A stretch of 62,905 bases of DNA from a virus. The position numbers and the translations under genes were made by a program. The notes below the pieces were generated by a model. It ran no database searches. It was given only the letters and a program-made list of their open reading frames with translations, and was not told the origin of the DNA. The stretch spans positions 1 to 62,905 of the IMG/VR virus record IMGVR_UViG_3300047175_000033. The stretch is one strand, 5' to 3'. Shown one piece after another: positions 34,320-42,613 of the stretch. Every line of letters begins with the position of its first letter. The first letter of the stretch is position 1.

Positions 34320-34442
34320 GACCGACTCCTTAAAGAAAAGGAAAATATATCTAGGATTCCTAACTTTGCAGTGCCGGTCACATCCCGCTTGTATGGGTGA
34401 GACGCAGTGCTCAGTGTTACGTTTGTGACTATAAGCGAGTGA
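34320..34442 (-). promoter_or_regulatory. Putative promoter region of the capsid gene
   Basis: This 123-base gap is AT-rich near the capsid gene. On the minus strand a TATATT box lies behind a TAGGAATCCTA palindrome (34352-34362), and a TATAGT lies nearer the upstream gene. A related GGATTCCT element sits before the genes at 26598 and 40602. Confidence 0.4.
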
Positions 34443-34691
34443 CTAGACGTTTGCAATCGCCAGAGCGATCTGCTTGAAATTAAGATCGGTCTCGCTGTTG
34501 TTAATACCTGCACGCGTTGCCGTCGCGCCGAGCACCGCAAGCGCGACGCCCTTCTCGGCGATGCTCACCTGCGAGGCCGCGATCGACGTGGTCGACGCGG
34601 TGCCGCTGTTGAGCGAAATGAGCAACGCTTTCGCCGTGTTGCTCAGACTGGCCGCTTCCTGAATCGCGGCGTTGGTTACTTGCGAGGTCAT
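34443..34691 (-). CDS. Small Ala/Ser-rich protein before the capsid gene
   Basis: An 82-residue protein with AASLSNTAKALLISLNSGTASTTSIAASQVSIAEKGVAL and a NNSETDLNFKQIALAIANV tail. It is helical and of low complexity. Lying between scaffold and capsid, it could be an assembly factor or minor head protein. It has no recognised family. Confidence 0.65.
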   Translation of the reverse strand: MTSQVTNAAIQEAASLSNTAKALLISLNSGTASTTSIAASQVSIAEKGVALAVLGATATRAGINNSETDLNFKQIALAIANV

Positions 34692-34703
34692 TTCGCTGCT
34701 CCT

Positions 34704-35696
34704 TTAGCCGCCTACGGCTTCCTTGAATGCTGCATCAAAATCGTCCGGGTCCGGCGTGGTCACCGGCTCGCTGCGGCTCGACTTCACGATCTTCAGCGAA
34801 GCAGCAGCCGCAGCAGCGGCGGGGGCCAGTCCTGCTGCGGCTGCAGGGGCTGCGGCTGCAGGTGTGGGCGTGGGGGCCGGGGCCGCAGCGGCGGGTGCCG
34901 CATAGCCGGTTTCCTTCTTGAACCGGGTGATCAGATCGGCCACGTCGCTCGCGCTGCCCGTGTTGGCCACGTTCTGGTAGGCCGCCTTCAGGTACGCCGG
35001 CTGCGTCTCGATCCACGCCAGCGTCTTGTCGCGCACGTCGTCATAGTCCGGCACCAGCTTCACGAGGTCCGAATACTGGGTGCGCGTCGACGTGGTTTCA
35101 TAGCCCTGCTCCAGCGCTTCGAGGCGCGGACGCAGCTGCTCGAAAATGTGGTTCACCAGCTGGCCATACTCGGCCCGGCGCAGCAGCATCTCGCCGCGCG
35201 CCATATCCGGCCACTCCTTCACATACGAGTCGACGATCGCCTGCTCTTCAGGCGTGAAGGGCGACGCAGCTGCGGCCGGCGTTGCGGCGGCCGGCGTCGG
35301 GGTGAGTGCGGGTGCGGGTGCGGCGGCGGTCGGGTTGCGCTTCAGCTCGGCGAGTTCGGCCTGCAACGCGGCGAACTGGGCCGCGAGGTCCGGCTGCGCT
35401 TCAGATGCCGGGGTCGCGGCAGGTTGGGCCGCAGTAGACGTAGATGCTTCCGCAGAAACGGCAGGCGTGGCCGCTGCGGTGCCGGCCGAAGGGTTTCCCG
35501 CTTCCCCTGCGGGTACAGCTGCTGCAGCCGCCGGAGTGTCCGCAGGTGCCGCAGCCGATGCGGACGGGGACACAGCAGCCTCAGCAGGTGCGGCGGGGGC
35601 CGCAGCAGCTGTCGGGGTCGACGACGTGGCAGGCGTCTGCAGCTCGGCAAACGCGGCGCTGAATTCGTCGTCTTGGGTTTGGGTAGGATCACTCAT
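34704..35696 (-). CDS. Scaffold-like head protein
   Basis: A 330-residue acidic protein. Ala/Pro/Thr-rich flexible arms (residues 20-150 and about 275-315) flank a helical core, FTPEEQAIVDSYVKEWPDMARGEMLLRRAEYGQLVNHIFEQLRPRLEALEQGY. The end, TTPDPDDFDAAFKEAVGG, is a short helix that could bind the coat protein. Length, composition and position between portal and capsid fit an internal scaffold. Confidence 0.75.
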   Translation of the reverse strand: MSDPTQTQDDEFSAAFAELQTPATSSTPTAAAAPAAPAEAAVSPSASAAAPADTPAAAAAVPAGEAGNPSAGTAAATPAVSAEASTSTAAQPAATPASEAQPDLAAQFAALQAELAELKRNPTAAAPAPALTPTPAAATPAAAASPFTPEEQAIVDSYVKEWPDMARGEMLLRRAEYGQLVNHIFEQLRPRLEALEQGYETTSTRTQYSDLVKLVPDYDDVRDKTLAWIETQPAYLKAAYQNVANTGSASDVADLITRFKKETGYAAPAAAAPAPTPTPAAAAPAAAAGLAPAAAAAAASLKIVKSSRSEPVTTPDPDDFDAAFKEAVGG

Positions 35697-35727
35697 GGTC
35701 GCTTTCTATCCGTCAAGATGTTATTTG

Positions 35728-36009
35728 TCAAGCAGTGCGAACGAAAATCTCGTCGAGCAGCTGTTCGTACATCGCTGCCTCAGCCTGCAATTTCAGAAAC
35801 TCAGAAGGCTGGCATTGCCGCAGCTTGCGGTCCAGCTTGCTGAGCCGCTGCTGCAAGAGCCCCCGGAGCGACCACAGGCCCGGTTCCTCCCGGCATGCCT
35901 GCACCCGCCGCAGCAGGTCCGCTTCCTCCTGCCGCGCCACCATCGCCGGCCCCAGCGCCGGATGCTGCAGCGGATTGCCCCGCTGCGGCTGTTCCATTTC
36001 CGCCATCAT
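35728..36009 (-). CDS. Small helical protein overlapping the portal gene
   Basis: A 93-residue protein whose first 209 bases lie within the 3' end of the portal gene in another frame. Its EEADLLRRVQACREEPGLWSLRGLLQQRLSKLDRKLRQCQPSEFLKLQAEAAMYEQLLDEI segment is a convincing amphipathic helical protein, more so than the low-complexity portal tail it overlaps. It may be an assembly chaperone. The start could be any of the first two or three Met codons. Confidence 0.7.
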   Translation of the reverse strand: MMAEMEQPQRGNPLQHPALGPAMVARQEEADLLRRVQACREEPGLWSLRGLLQQRLSKLDRKLRQCQPSEFLKLQAEAAMYEQLLDEIFVRTA

Positions 36010-38158
36010 TTCCCCCCATCAGGTCAGTCGGTGACACCTGATCCGGGTTCAGCCCCTTCTCAAGTGCGCTCAGGATCACGTTGGCCGTGGTTGCCTCGGC
36101 CGCCGCGCTGTTCTTGCCAGCCTGCGACAGGTCCTTGAGCGCGCCCGCGAGGATTTCGCGAATCTGCGCCTGCAGCATCTGCTGCGCGGACTGTTGCTGC
36201 TGTTGCTGCTGCTGGGACGCCGCCGCGTCGATCGCGTCACACCGCGCGTCGTCGTAAACGATGTCCTCAACGTCCAGATCACGCACCCGTACGCGAGCCC
36301 GCGCGAGGTTGCGCATGTTGACGTACTGCTTTTCCTCGTCGGTCAGCGTCTGGGCGAAGTTGTCCAGCTGGATGCCCAGCACTTCCTTGGCGATCAGGCT
36401 GGTCGCGCCGCGCGCCACCGGCTTGAAGTCGCCCTTGATGGCCGGGTTGGTGCTGAAATTGCGGTTGAATACGAGCATCGAGCCGATCAGCGACTCGGTG
36501 AACATGTCCACGTTGCGGACCACGTCCTTGAAGGGCAGCGCGGCGTCGCCACGCAGCATCGAGGCGCCGGTCGCAGTGCGGAATGGCTCGCTGGGTCCCT
36601 TCTGCATATCGCCGCCGGTCGCGGCATTGACGAACGTCTCGGAATCGGCGAATCCCTGAAAGAGGTGCACGAGGCCGGTCAGCTCTTCGAGGTGCACCGG
36701 CATGTCGATCGCGCGGATCGCGGGGTATTGCGCGGTCGCCGGGTTGTCGTCGTCGCGGTAGAAAATCTTGTCCGGGTTGATGCTCGTGATGTCCTGATTC
36801 GGGCTCAAAAGCTGCGTATTGAACTCAAAAACACGCTGTATGCCGCCGTTGTCGAGCGCCATCCGGGTCGCCGCGCACAGGCCCAGCTGGCTGTCGCGCA
36901 CGATCGCCGGCAGGCCGTTGCCGAGCAGGAACGTCTCATCCTCTTCGAAAATGAAGTGGTGGTACGTGTTCATTTCCCGGTCGGTTTCCAGCTGGCTCCA
37001 CGGGTTGATCTCGGCCTTGACCACGTAGTCGCCCATCAGCCAGACGATCGCTTTCAGGTCCTCTTCGAGCTTGTCATCGGGCACCTTGACCCCGCACGCG
37101 GCGAGATCGGTGCCGTGCACGTAGCCGTCCCAGACCCACGCCTCGTATTTGTTCTTTTCGGACTGCGACACGTTGATGGCGACACCCATCGCGCGCAGCT
37201 CGGTCTCGAACGCGCGGCGCACATAGTTACCCTGCGGCCACTGGCGCAGGAAAATGTCGATCTGGTCGGCCATGAAGTCGGGTCGCTGCTTGAGCATGAC
37301 GACCTGGTGCCGGCTCATCACCACGCGTTCGAACTGGCCATCCATCTGCGCGAGCGTCTTGGCCGACATGTCGGGGTAGTAATCCCACAGCGACACCCAC
37401 TCATAGCAGGGCCGGTATGCGTTGTACGGCGTCGCGATCAGGCGCCCCTGGGCGTCCATATCCCAGCGCCGCATCTGCTCTTCGCGAACGAACGGCCCTT
37501 TCAGGATGCCCGCTCCATACTGGATGCCCGAGGCGATGACCTTGCGGCATAGCGACACGTAATCGCATGCGCGATTGCCGCCCAGCTCCTGCAGCTGGTC
37601 CTCGATCTCCAGCTCCATGCGGCGGGCGCGCTTCTTGGCGAACTCGCGGATCGCCTGCTCGATCACCGCGTCATCGGGCTTCTGGGGTGGGCCACCGGGC
37701 ATTGCGGCCGCCTGAGACGGGTCGCTCGCCTGCTGGGTCGCCATGATCTGGTCGAGCACCGTCTGCAGGTCCTCCTGGTCGAGGTCCGGCACTGCGCTCG
37801 GGGTGACGGTCCAGTTCTTGTCGTCGGCCTGAAACAGCAGGTTCATGAGGCGCGAGAGCATGCTCACGCATTTCCAGCGGGTCAGCTTCGGGTACGCCCG
37901 CGAGCGGTTCTGGTCGAGCTGCCGCTCGATGTCGGGGTCATAGACGCCCAGATACTGGCGCGCATTGCGCTCCCACTTCAGCTCGGCTAACCGTCGGTCG
38001 CTCTCGTACTGGCGAAACCGCCCGTAGAGCTGCGCGCCCAGTGCCCGCATCCCGGCCGGGTTGATCTTCACGATCCCCGCTGACAGGGCCGAAGTCGGCC
38101 CCGGCTGGGTCGCCGAGGGTGGCACGTAGGGCTGGCTCGACTGGTTGGCAGAGATCAT
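35801..38158 (-). CDS. Portal protein
   Basis: A 785-residue protein. The N-terminal RFRQYESDRRLAELKWERNARQYLGVYDPDIE..RSRAYPKLTRWKCVSMLSRLMNLLF segment and a central DYYPDMSAKTLAQMDGQFERVVMS block match podoviral portal proteins. It would form the dodecameric DNA gate on which scaffold and terminase act. The last 90 residues are Gly/Ala/Pro low complexity and overlap the next gene in another frame. Confidence 0.85.
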   Translation of the reverse strand: MISANQSSQPYVPPSATQPGPTSALSAGIVKINPAGMRALGAQLYGRFRQYESDRRLAELKWERNARQYLGVYDPDIERQLDQNRSRAYPKLTRWKCVSMLSRLMNLLFQADDKNWTVTPSAVPDLDQEDLQTVLDQIMATQQASDPSQAAAMPGGPPQKPDDAVIEQAIREFAKKRARRMELEIEDQLQELGGNRACDYVSLCRKVIASGIQYGAGILKGPFVREEQMRRWDMDAQGRLIATPYNAYRPCYEWVSLWDYYPDMSAKTLAQMDGQFERVVMSRHQVVMLKQRPDFMADQIDIFLRQWPQGNYVRRAFETELRAMGVAINVSQSEKNKYEAWVWDGYVHGTDLAACGVKVPDDKLEEDLKAIVWLMGDYVVKAEINPWSQLETDREMNTYHHFIFEEDETFLLGNGLPAIVRDSQLGLCAATRMALDNGGIQRVFEFNTQLLSPNQDITSINPDKIFYRDDDNPATAQYPAIRAIDMPVHLEELTGLVHLFQGFADSETFVNAATGGDMQKGPSEPFRTATGASMLRGDAALPFKDVVRNVDMFTESLIGSMLVFNRNFSTNPAIKGDFKPVARGATSLIAKEVLGIQLDNFAQTLTDEEKQYVNMRNLARARVRVRDLDVEDIVYDDARCDAIDAAASQQQQQQQQSAQQMLQAQIREILAGALKDLSQAGKNSAAAEATTANVILSALEKGLNPDQVSPTDLMGGNDGGNGTAAAGQSAAASGAGAGDGGAAGGSGPAAAGAGMPGGTGPVVAPGALAAAAQQAGPQAAAMPAF

Positions 38159-38187
38159 GTGGAGTCCTCACTAATTTGCACGTGAGT

Positions 38188-39627
38188 CTAGCGCATAGCG
38201 TAACTATTGCCCACATTCCGCTGCCGTGGCGTCTTGCTGCTGTCCCGGCGCGTCTGCTTTTCCTCGCCCCGGCGGCAGTAGCGCGTCAGGTAGGTGAAGC
38301 TGTCGGCGATGTTCGAGTGGATGTTCTTGTCCGGCGTGTCTTTCTGGACCCCGTCCGAGCCCTTCGTCACGGTGTATTTGTACCCGCCGACGAGCGAGCG
38401 GATCAGCTTCACGCAGCGCGGGTCGATCTCCAGCGCCGGGCCGTCGCCGGTCAGCCGCATCATGTAGTACTGGGCCGGATCGAGCCGGCTGTCGATCGAG
38501 TTGTCGCCGTCGTAGTGCACCTTGAAGTGCTTGCGCACCTCGGCGAGCACGCTGGAACCCTGCTTGCTCTGCGAGCTGTTGACGCTCGACGGGTCGGGGA
38601 TCACCAGCACTTCCATGCCCTTGTACTTCTGGAACAGCAGGGGCTTGATCTTCTCGGCGATCAGCCGGTCAGTGGCGTAGTTCTCCAGCGCGAACTCGTC
38701 GAGTACCCGCACCTTCCCAACTGTGTAGTCGTACTGACCAATTGTGACGCCGCAACGCTTGCCGGGGTCGTAGCCGATCAGCACCGGCAGGGCCTTGTTC
38801 GGCACCAGAAAGTTGCGCGCGACGTGGATTTCGTTGTTGAACATGGGGAAAACAGGCTTCCCGTTCATGGAATAGCCCCACTGGACCTCGATAAACTGCT
38901 TGATCCAGTGCTTGGTCTTGCCCTTGGCCAGACTGGTGTAATAGTCGCGCTTGCCCGGCAGGTTTTCGGTGTTTTCGGCCTGCTCCGAGAAGCCCGAGGG
39001 CTGCTTGAAGTACGTCCAGTTGTCCGGCGGCGGCTGGTCGGGCGGCAGTTCGTCGTGATCCTCCAGCATCGGATACCACCAGTCCGACTCCATCCCCGGA
39101 TTGGACGCCCCCCACATGCCCCAGTTGGTCGCACCGCCCTCGATCTCCGGCGGATAGCGCCCGCAACGCGCCGACAGTGCCTCGATCAGCGCCTGCGGCA
39201 GCTGCACGAACTCGTCGACGATGGCGAACGTGACTTCCAGCGACAGCACGCGGTCCACGTCGTCCGGCGTGTCAAGCGGGCGGAACAGCACCTCGCATTC
39301 GACATCGCCATAGCGCAGGATGAAGTCTTTCGAGGTCGCCTTCCACTTGCCGGCCTGCCCGTCCTTGAACCAGTAGTTAAAGGACTTGATGGTCGTGTCG
39401 GCGAGCTGCGGCGCGGTGTTACGCACGATCACACAGCGGCTGCGGCGCACCCCGTCGATCGGGGAGGGCGCCTGCAGCTGGGCCATGTAGATCAGCTTGA
39501 AAAAGATGCCGGTCGTTTTCCCCGAGCCCACCGGCCCCAGAATCCAGTCGAGGAACAGCTCGCCCGGCTTGTAGTGCTTGATGAAGTTCCGGACGGTGGG
39601 CGGCGGCGTGTACTGGATGGTCGTCAT
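38188..39627 (-). CDS. terL: Terminase large subunit
   Basis: A 479-residue packaging motor. Walker A GPVGSGKTT lies at about residues 31-39, Walker B FAIVDEF at about 134-140, and the RNase H-like nuclease domain begins at GYDPGKR near 284, with acidic partners downstream (PDPSSVNSSQ and DKNIHSNIADSF). It would cut concatemers and pump DNA through the portal. The TGATG overlap couples it to the 77-residue gene upstream. Confidence 0.93.
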   Translation of the reverse strand: MTTIQYTPPPTVRNFIKHYKPGELFLDWILGPVGSGKTTGIFFKLIYMAQLQAPSPIDGVRRSRCVIVRNTAPQLADTTIKSFNYWFKDGQAGKWKATSKDFILRYGDVECEVLFRPLDTPDDVDRVLSLEVTFAIVDEFVQLPQALIEALSARCGRYPPEIEGGATNWGMWGASNPGMESDWWYPMLEDHDELPPDQPPPDNWTYFKQPSGFSEQAENTENLPGKRDYYTSLAKGKTKHWIKQFIEVQWGYSMNGKPVFPMFNNEIHVARNFLVPNKALPVLIGYDPGKRCGVTIGQYDYTVGKVRVLDEFALENYATDRLIAEKIKPLLFQKYKGMEVLVIPDPSSVNSSQSKQGSSVLAEVRKHFKVHYDGDNSIDSRLDPAQYYMMRLTGDGPALEIDPRCVKLIRSLVGGYKYTVTKGSDGVQKDTPDKNIHSNIADSFTYLTRYCRRGEEKQTRRDSSKTPRQRNVGNSYAMR

Positions 39628-39860
39628 CAGTTCAGGGGCTGTACGCCGTCCGGCAGGTCGTCGAGGTTAACGAAGCGCAGCTCGATGTTGCCGGTGCCGG
39701 GGACCTGCCCGAGCACCAGCGCCTTGCCCGCGATCATGCTGTCCATGCCCTGCTCGTCGTCGCACGTGAGCACGAGACTGTTCAGCCCGGCCTTGTGCAG
39801 GATCATCGCCACCAGCCGCGCATCCGCATCGGCGACGTGTTCGAGGACACGCAGCGTCAT
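39627..39860 (-). CDS. Hypothetical protein before the large terminase
   Basis: A 77-residue acidic protein (MTLRVLEHVADADARLVAMILHKAG...). It has an alpha/beta look with LVLTCDDEQGMDSMIAGKALVLG. It lies between the two terminase subunit genes, both ends close to or overlapping neighbours. Not recognised; a packaging accessory role is inferred from position. Confidence 0.65.
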   Translation of the reverse strand: MTLRVLEHVADADARLVAMILHKAGLNSLVLTCDDEQGMDSMIAGKALVLGQVPGTGNIELRFVNLDDLPDGVQPLN

Positions 39861-39862
39861 GA

Positions 39863-40156
39863 CTAGCCCCGGCTGACGAAGTGCGCCGAGACGCCCACCG
39901 ACGCGTGCGTGAGCGGCACCTTTTCGGCGTCCACGTCCGGCATCCAGCTGTAGCTGACCGCGCCGTGCATGTTCACCATGATGTCGCGGGTGTCGTCATC
40001 CACCAGCGCGCCAAGGTACAGGTCGAGCGCTTCGAGGGCGATCTCGCGGTCCTGCACGTGCACCGGCTGCGCGTTGACGACCTCGTTGAAATGCTCACGC
40101 GCGAGGCTGCGGGCTTCGTGCTTGGTCGCGCACTGGAAACTGAACGAATAGGACAT
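39863..40156 (-). CDS. Hypothetical protein in the packaging cluster
   Basis: A 97-residue protein. SFSFQCATKHEARSLAREHFNEVVNAQPVHVQDREIALEALDLYLGALVDDD is a pattern of small phage proteins with a ferredoxin-like fold. It sits between the small terminase and a 77-residue gene with two-base gaps. Function is unknown. Confidence 0.7.
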   Translation of the reverse strand: MSYSFSFQCATKHEARSLAREHFNEVVNAQPVHVQDREIALEALDLYLGALVDDDTRDIMVNMHGAVSYSWMPDVDAEKVPLTHASVGVSAHFVSRG

Positions 40157-40158
40157 GG

Positions 40159-40602
40159 TTACCCCAGATTGATCTGGATGTTGAATGAATTGCCCTGACC
40201 CACTTCGGCGGCCTTGGCATCGAATCCTGCCCAGCGGACAGTATTTTTGATGATGTCAGCGCGCACGCTGTCGGAGGTGCCGGGGTTCTGGGCCATGTGA
40301 AATGCCGTGTCCAGATACGCCTCGGCCTGCATGCGCGCCTTCACCTTGAAGCCCATGCCGTCGATCTTCAGGGCCTCGATCGCTTCCTGATACGCCTTGA
40401 TGAAGACGGGGTGCGCGATCAGGTCCCTGAACTGGTCCCGTGACATGCCATAGGCGCGGCAGATGTTGGCCGGTGAGTCGACCTTCATGGCCAGCTCGTA
40501 AGGCAGCATCGGTGGGAACCCGAGTTCGGCCGGGTTGCGCGCATCCACGTCCGTGAATCCGGGCAGGTTGGGCGTCGGCGGCAGGGCGAGAACGGTGGTC
40601 AT
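40159..40602 (-). CDS. terS: Terminase small subunit
   Basis: A 147-residue protein, first in the late operon. The N-terminal half includes an HTH-like region, NICRAYGMSRDQFRDLIAHPVFIKAY, and the C-terminal half has a MQAEAYLDTAFHMAQNPGTSDSVRADIIKNTVRWAGFD helix, typical of small terminases of this phage group. It would recognise the packaging site and load the large subunit. Confidence 0.8.
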   Translation of the reverse strand: MTTVLALPPTPNLPGFTDVDARNPAELGFPPMLPYELAMKVDSPANICRAYGMSRDQFRDLIAHPVFIKAYQEAIEALKIDGMGFKVKARMQAEAYLDTAFHMAQNPGTSDSVRADIIKNTVRWAGFDAKAAEVGQGNSFNIQINLG

Positions 40603-40971
40603 ATGCTTCGGAATCCTGACTATTAGACGGGAGGATATACCAACAACTGGCCGTCAGGTAAACGGGATCGGCGCAACTAAGGGATTTTTTGCGGAAAATT
40701 TCATAGCGACATGTAACTAAGAGGTTTCGCAGCAAATCTTATGTATGCGTGCATGGACGCCGGACGCCCAATCCCTCCTTCGATCCCCCTTGGCCGCCCC
40801 CGCTGCCAGAAAAAGAATTACTCCCCAGGACATTCCGGTATGAATGCCGTTTTGTCCGTGAATCGCTTGCTGGGCGTGGCTTTGCGGCTATTGCGCTCAT
40901 TCGTCGACACGTGCATGCTTAGGACTCCAGTAGCAATTTCGTTACTGGCAACTAGTCGGGAGATAGTCACC
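40603..40971. promoter_or_regulatory. Divergent early/late promoter region
   Basis: This 369-base gap separates the two divergent halves of the genome. On the minus strand TTTACC (40657-40662) and TATATC (40634-40639), 17 bases apart, would drive the late operon. On the plus strand TTGCGG (40689-40694) and TGTAAC (40712-40717), also 17 apart, are a weaker candidate. It also holds the first, imperfect GGACATTCCGG hairpin (40828-40857). Confidence 0.5.
40828..40857 (+). repeat. Dispersed intergenic hairpin, copy 1 (imperfect)
   Basis: GGACATTCCGG on the left is matched by CCGTTTTGTCC on the right, so GGACA/TGTCC and CGG/CCG pair but the middle does not. It is the leftmost member of the family and the most decayed. 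Confidence 0.55.
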
Positions 40972-41652
40972 ATGGCAACGATCAACACGGCAGTAGAAAA
41001 AGCAGCAATCGTTATCACGCCGTTCCATAACGATATGTTCGCAATCCTGAATACCGGTCTGAAAGCGTCGAAGACTATGCACAGTAAGTTGCTGGCACTG
41101 GTCAAGACAAAGCACAGTGCTTTGCCCACTTTCGAGGCGTATTCCCTGGACTGCGATGCACTCGCCCAGCTCGTACGTGACAAGGGCTTGTCCGCTGAGT
41201 CGGATCATTTCCACAAGGCATACCGCGCAGCATTGGTGGAGCTGTTCGGGGCAATCCCTGTTTCCATGGCCAACGAGGCGCGGCGCAAGTATGACGACCG
41301 TCTGACGCCTGAACAGAAAACCGTGTATGACAAGGCATTGTCAGAAGCGCAAGCGGCCAAGGAACCCGCACACGCGGCTGTCGCAAAGGCTGTACGCGCC
41401 GTCAAGACTGCGAAGAGCCAGAAGGTGCAGGACACGGCGGGCGCACCGAAAGGTGAGGTGAAGGATCAAAAGGTGAGCAAGGATGAGTCTATCGAACAGC
41501 TTGTCGCACGTGTTGGCATGTTTCCGCTGCTCGACGCAATCGTCAAGACGCTGAATGCCGTGAAGGCGACGCAAGGCAAGGCTAAGGCACTCGCGCAACT
41601 AACCGCGCAACTAACGCGCGAAATGAAACCCGCTGAAAAGAAGGCCGCATAA
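40972..41652 (+). CDS. Early protein, Ala/Lys-rich
   Basis: A 226-residue protein started at the ATG that follows a CGGGAGA leader; the longer frame from 40741 runs through the promoter region. Residues 1-115 are a mixed globular part and residues 120-200 a Lys/Ala-rich basic helix (AKAVRAVKTAKSQKVQ). Such composition suits nucleic-acid binding. It is the first gene of the plus-strand early region and is followed at once by an intrinsic terminator. No family is recognised. Confidence 0.72.
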   Translation: MATINTAVEKAAIVITPFHNDMFAILNTGLKASKTMHSKLLALVKTKHSALPTFEAYSLDCDALAQLVRDKGLSAESDHFHKAYRAALVELFGAIPVSMANEARRKYDDRLTPEQKTVYDKALSEAQAAKEPAHAAVAKAVRAVKTAKSQKVQDTAGAPKGEVKDQKVSKDESIEQLVARVGMFPLLDAIVKTLNAVKATQGKAKALAQLTAQLTREMKPAEKKAA

Positions 41653-41670
41653 CTTGTTTGGAGCTAGTGC

Positions 41671-41700
41671 AGAGCCCGCCAGCAATGGCGGGCTCTTTTC
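41671..41700 (+). terminator. Intrinsic terminator after the first early gene
   Basis: A 10-bp perfect stem (41671-41680 with 41687-41696), a 6-base loop and TTTTC. It should end most transcripts of the first early gene. A leader-like AACTTGTTTGGAGCTAG at 41651-41667 lies just before it but has no start codon at the usual distance. Confidence 0.85.
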
Positions 41701-41725
41701 GTATGTCTACTTGTTAGGGGATACC

Positions 41726-41854
41726 ATGCTAGTCCGTCGAACGTCCTGGACAGTGCGCGTTCTCATGCGCTTGCCTTTCCGTTTCTATGCGATTGAATCC
41801 GCGCGTGTAGGGCCGGATACCGTGACATATGTGACCGTGCGGATAGTCCTGTGA
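41726..41854 (+). CDS. Small basic protein (42 residues)
   Basis: ATG at 41726 is preceded by the phage-typical leader ACTTGTTAGGGGATACC. The product, MLVRRTSWTVRVLMRLPFR and then 23 more residues, is basic and partly amphipathic. It overlaps the next tiny gene by four bases (GTGA). The leader is the main evidence that it is translated. Confidence 0.55.
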   Translation: MLVRRTSWTVRVLMRLPFRFYAIESARVGPDTVTYVTVRIVL

Positions 41855-41922
41855 GAGCGCTTATCGTGCTATCCATTGTTGTATGGTCGATTGTCGCGGT
41901 ACTCATCTATCGGCCTATCTGA
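41851..41922 (+). CDS. Tiny membrane peptide (23 residues)
   Basis: A GTG start overlaps the preceding stop, giving MRALIVLSIVVWSIVAVLIY plus RPI. Nearly the whole peptide is a single membrane span. Its size resembles small regulatory or toxic membrane peptides. The only supports are the hydrophobic pattern and translational coupling. Confidence 0.45.
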   Translation: MRALIVLSIVVWSIVAVLIYRPI

Positions 41923-41942
41923 CAACCCGTTAAGGGGTATGA

Positions 41943-41976
41943 GCGGACATTCCGGTACTTTTGCCGGTTTGTCCGC
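41943..41976 (+). repeat. Dispersed intergenic hairpin, copy 2
   Basis: GCGGACA pairs with TGTCCGC and CCGG with CCGG, with two T-T mismatches between. The loop is eight bases. No gene start with the phage leader follows; a 640-base untranslated stretch does. Confidence 0.7.
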
Positions 41977-42613
41977 TTAGTTGCATATATCGCCGTATAG
42001 TGACACTGTAATCCGCCGTAAGGTGCGACCTGCTTTCTCTCAATCCATTGCCAGACAAGGCATTGCGACCTTTGCCCAATTCCCTGTAGCACAACTGCTT
42101 AGCGGATTGCTTTGTTGCTATCCATGGCAAAGCCTTATCCATCAACGTGCTGCACTCAAAAATCACTCTAACTAAACTCATTAAACTAAAAAAGCACCCC
42201 CATTTTGGGTCTACGTGTGACCGTCAACTAACTTTGGGTAGTGCATGCTCTGACATGCAAGACTCCCTCTAGTCCACTCTCAGACAGCCTACGCACTCAT
42301 ATCGATTCACCCATTGTGCGTGTCATCCACCGCGCGAACTGCTTTTTATGCTTTTTTAGCCCGGTCCCAATGCCCGCAAGGCTTTGACCCACCATTAGTT
42401 GCACCGGCCCCCGGAAAGTCCGTTTAACCGGGCTGCTTTTTAGCCGTGTGGACATGGATGGCCTACAGCACGTTAGGCAGGCTTTAAGTGCGCACCGACG
42501 CGCCCAGCGCGAGCGTGTCAACGGATAGCCACGCACGACCGCGTATTGCGTCTAGGCGCAAGCCTACGTAATATGTCGTACGCCTAACTAATTTGAAGGA
42601 GCGATAGACTACG
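41977..42613. other. Non-coding early region
   Basis: About 640 bases without a credible gene. It is AT-richer than its surroundings and contains several AACTAA words, a TGCATG/CATGCA palindrome (42242-42259) and an 8-bp long-range stem (42358-42365 with 42427-42434) flanked by T-runs. A weak promoter (TTGCGT 42546-42551, TAATAT 42569-42574) lies before the gene at 42614. It may hold untranslated RNAs or an origin, or may be the relic of a lost gene. Confidence 0.5.

Noticed and set aside
42358-42434. A 75-base segment with a 7-8 bp terminal stem, suggestive of a tRNA
   Set aside because: It lacks a T-loop TTCRA, a U at position 8 and a D-loop GG, and no cloverleaf arms form. The stem is more likely an RNA hairpin or chance.
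41930-42536. Minus-strand open frames of 83 and 79 residues in the non-coding region
   Set aside because: They lack ribosome sites, have random composition, are isolated among plus-strand genes and one covers the conserved hairpin at 41943.
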